Source of the DNA: Medicago truncatula
Lineage: Eukaryota; Streptophyta; Magnoliopsida; Fabales; Fabaceae
Direction: 5' to 3'
NCBI RefSeq assembly: GCF_003473485.1
Contig: NC_053045.1
Location: 39,344,494-39,408,493, forward strand
DNA: 64,000 nt
Part shown: positions 61,513-64,000 of the stretch, one piece after another
How positions within the stretch are numbered: position 1 is the first letter of the stretch
Layout: every line of letters starts with the position of its first letter
Translations under genes and position numbers: made by a program
Notes under the pieces: generated by a model
Database searches by the model: none
What the model saw: the letters and a program-made list of their open reading frames with translations, nothing else
Told to the model about the DNA's origin: nothing

Positions 61513-62961
61513 CAATAATATACATATTTACCTTATTTGATTCTGTGGGTTCTATCAATGGCTCGACCTGCTGGATTATCGAGAGGAGCTAGCGGAGTTG
61601 CAATCTCGCTCATGACACTGGAGATGTTTGAACTGAACGGTTGGATATGTTGGATGTGAGAATCACTGCAGTGGAGGACTCCTTGCGACAAACAATGGAT
61701 GAATTCTGTCAAATCATAACAACGGAGTTTGCAAAACTGTTGGATCGACGCTCTTCGGGAGGTGTTCACTCATCCTCATACACCGAGGATTCGGTTTGAG
61801 TACAAGTTGATTATGAGAAGGAAGTAGATCCAGAGGGAAATGAGTCTGAGGCTCAAATTATCGTAACATGTATCGTAGCTATAGAAGAAGTGGTACCGTT
61901 TGGTGCATGCATCGCAAGGAGAAGAATGAAGGGAAAACGAAGGTTACAAGTTTAAGGGTCGAAGACTGAGAAGATGCAGGAACAACCATAATCAATGGCG
62001 ACAACCCTGTGTATTGCGAGATGCAACGCAGTGAGAGAATTTGAGGTGTGCGTCGAATCGAGGAAGTCAGAGAAAATGAAAGTACCAGGCATGTTGATGG
62101 AGGGACAATGTGCGCATAGATCCTGTGGCAACACTACCATGGCGAGTCCCGCACCCAAACCACTGAATCTAGAAGATTCTGTGAACAGGGAGGGACATGA
62201 GAAAATGAATATGTAGGAGAGGGAAGTTGCAAGTGGGTCGGACCAAGCCATTGTCAACCTCGAAGCTTCCAGGCGCCGTTACGACAACCAGGGAGTGGCT
62301 GAGTCTGACGTCATTGTCACTGGTGCAAACAGAGGCATACACTGCTTGCGAGGAAGAAGACAGATTGACGGAGAAAGGAGAAAGGAGTGTGTTCTGTGAG
62401 TTAGGTCCAAATCTTGACCTAATGAGCCGAGCCCGTATTTAGTTTAACTTCTTGAGGATGGTATCTAGTATTTGGGCTGGAGTTAAGCTACTGGTTTTGG
62501 CCTGCTAGTAGCCCAAGTTTTGTGATAAGCCTACTATCCTTTTACAAGAGAATAAAAAAGAATGCTTATTGCCTCTGATGTATCTCCAGTTTCTCAGAAG
62601 ACAAGGTCGGTTCTTGAGGGCAAGGTTGTTTATAAGACGGTGGCATTGATAGATAGGACATTTATGCATATTCTAGAAGAAAGTGGCACCATGGTGGGGG
62701 TGGGGGGAGTGAGTTTGTTAGTAAGGTTTCATAAGAGGTATGTGATTCTATTAGATAGAGGGTAATATATATGGATAGGCTCATGTGTAAGGGTATTCAG
62801 ACTTGTATAAGGAATTGGTTAGGAGAATTATTCTCTGGTAAGAACCCTAGAGCTCTGCTAGGAATTTTTTACTTTGGTTTAACTTTTCATTTGCCGTTCC
62901 TTCGTTGTAGAGCCTCTGAGCTCATCTTTACCATTCAATAATATACAAATTTACCTTATTT
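61513..62961 (+). mobile_element. Truncated gypsy-like retroelement between PPR exons
   Basis: A 26-bp near-perfect direct repeat (CAATAATATACA.ATTTACC then TTATTT) sits at 61513-61538 and 62936-62961. Between them is GC-richer sequence with gag-like text: RLDMLDVRITAVEDSLRQTM then DEFCQIITTEFAKLLDRR (about 61630-61760), followed by broken frames. The right third (62560-62935) resembles an LTR without a matching left copy. No pol domains were found, so it is a deleted element. Confidence 0.5.
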
Positions 62962-63333
62962 AAATTTGTAATTGAAGACATCACCGCACTAGTGCACTAC
63001 TGTCATACATTTAAATTTTACTAGGACCCCACCCTACATAAGTGCATTATTGTGATGCTTGATTTATTTGCAATAAGTATTTTTTGTTTATGTTTTCGCA
63101 GGCCTTTGGGCTCTGACTAGACTGGAAACTACATTTCATTTTTTAAAAAACTTATAATGCAAGTGGATGTGGCTCTTGATATTTGTTAATAAAATCTGTG
63201 AAACTTTTCACTAAATGAATATTTCATAATGCAGTTTGTACGTGCATACATGATGGTTAATGAATTGCAGAAAATGAATTTAGAACCTACGACAGCCATG
63301 TACAATGCAATACTGGCAGGATATTTCCACGAG

Positions 63334-64000
63334 GTATCATTGTTGGATTTTGTAGACGCCTATTCTTGCTCAGATTTTCAACTATTTCTCAAACTAGATG
63401 ATAATGCTTTGCTTTAACTTCGAATATAATGTGACAAGTTTTGACATTTCCAACATCAAGTTCAAATAACTTCTCGACTTGCATGTCTAGACTCTAGAGA
63501 CTTCCTAAAGTAGATTGCATAGACATTTTTTCTCTCATAAGCATGATATTTGTATAGATGGATTAATAAATAGTACATACAGGTATGAATAAACCAAGCT
63601 TCTGTCTTAACACCAAACTTGAAAATTGGAGATATCGGTTGTTTGTTGAACAAGGGAATAAGCTTGTCATCCTTTTGCAGCGCTTTGATCTGACTTGAAT
63701 GTAATTTCTTCATCTGGTCTGATTGCTATTTTGGGAAGTGCTTATTCTAAATTGGTTCTGAAAATAAGACCACTGCCTGAAACACCAGGGCTATTACTGT
63801 TGTGAAGATAGACAGTGACACAGTGTTCCTATCATTGCTCTTAAATAGAAGCCAAAATTTAGATGAATTTCATAAGAATTGGATCAAATCAAACCATGAC
63901 TTACAAAGAAATGAGTTGTCCAATTAAGACATGAAACTGAACTTCTTCCCACACTCCTTCAACAAAAAGGACATACCATATGTAGTGAGGATGGATTTTT
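63334..64000. other. End of window, no further exon recognised
   Basis: Read in all frames without finding a continuation of the PPR gene. It may be intron or decayed sequence. Confidence 0.5.

Larger units (their letters stand above)
59269..63333 (+). pseudogene. Pentatricopeptide repeat protein, mitochondrial type (At4g04790-like), interrupted and incomplete
   Basis: Readable exons are 59269-59419, 59537-59560, 59704-60312 and 60797-60960 (in-frame total 316 codons), and a later one at 63235-63333. The start MRATTTRKLCTLSYHFRSHL is a typical mitochondrial presequence. PPR-type helical text follows (YHLLKSMSENGFQLEEQTCR; SYLLALCQSGRILDVLKNID), and the last exon, FVRAYMMVNELQKMNLEPTT then MYNAILAGYFHE, is a classic PPR motif. 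The sequence expected between these parts is missing: 60961-63234 is filled mostly by transposon sequence. At 63152-63207 a frameshifted relic (VDVALDI then VNKICE) looks like part of the lost exon. No further PPR exon is seen up to 64000. The exon-4 start is less certain than the others. An alternative is a still-spliced gene with a shortened product. Confidence 0.65.

Overview
The window is nuclear DNA of a flowering plant. It is AT-rich, its genes have short exons with GT..AG introns, and it is dense with plant-type transposable elements (copia, gypsy, LINE, SINE, MITE, Mutator-like, Helitron). The gene set and the dispersed-repeat families suggest a papilionoid legume (Medicago/Trifolium-like). 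That assignment is inference from recall, not a computed match.

Layout. 1-6271: 3' part of a PDIL5-4-type protein disulfide isomerase gene (+), with a small copia-type element in one intron. 7001-7769: early nodulin-like phytocyanin (-). 10244-13764: TBC-domain Rab GAP (+). 15107-15859: mitochondrial ribosomal protein S13 (-), with a LINE remnant upstream. 18250-19172: LINE and SINE debris. 19464-22002: thiamine thiazole synthase THI1/THI4 (-). 22262-30348: a transposon cluster with two Mutator-like elements (MULEs) carrying captured sequence, a LINE remnant, a hAT-type MITE and one unclassified inverted-repeat element. 31048-32042: SINE, copia and MITE remnants. 34578-38394: a 3.8-kb MULE-like transposon with a perfect 9-bp target duplication, palindrome-rich ends and an intact three-exon plant mobile domain (MAIN-like) gene. 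38544-41003: TRAPP subunit BET3 (+). 41004-44393: MITEs. 44394-45440: cytosolic ribosomal protein S28 (-), with a leader intron and telo boxes. 45553-46752: a fourth MULE-like element. 47254-48974: retroelement, MITE and SINE debris. 50731-55732: full-length ABCB (MDR/PGP-type) transporter (+). 56121-56795: NDR1-like protein (-). 58068-58360: a 36/24-bp minisatellite. 59269 onward: a mitochondrial PPR gene (+) whose middle is interrupted by retroelement and Helitron-like sequence and which looks broken.

The host genes are ordinary housekeeping, trafficking and transport genes with no operon-like logic. The notable content is mobile. Four elements have 9-10-bp target duplications of the MULE kind (one imperfect), and three of them lie 50-250 bp upstream of a host gene (THI1, BET3, RPS28). 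The strongest candidate for something poorly described is the element at 34578-38394. It has no recognisable transposase but keeps an intact plant mobile domain gene, and its ends hold seven copies of a palindrome whose core recurs in the element at 45553-46752.
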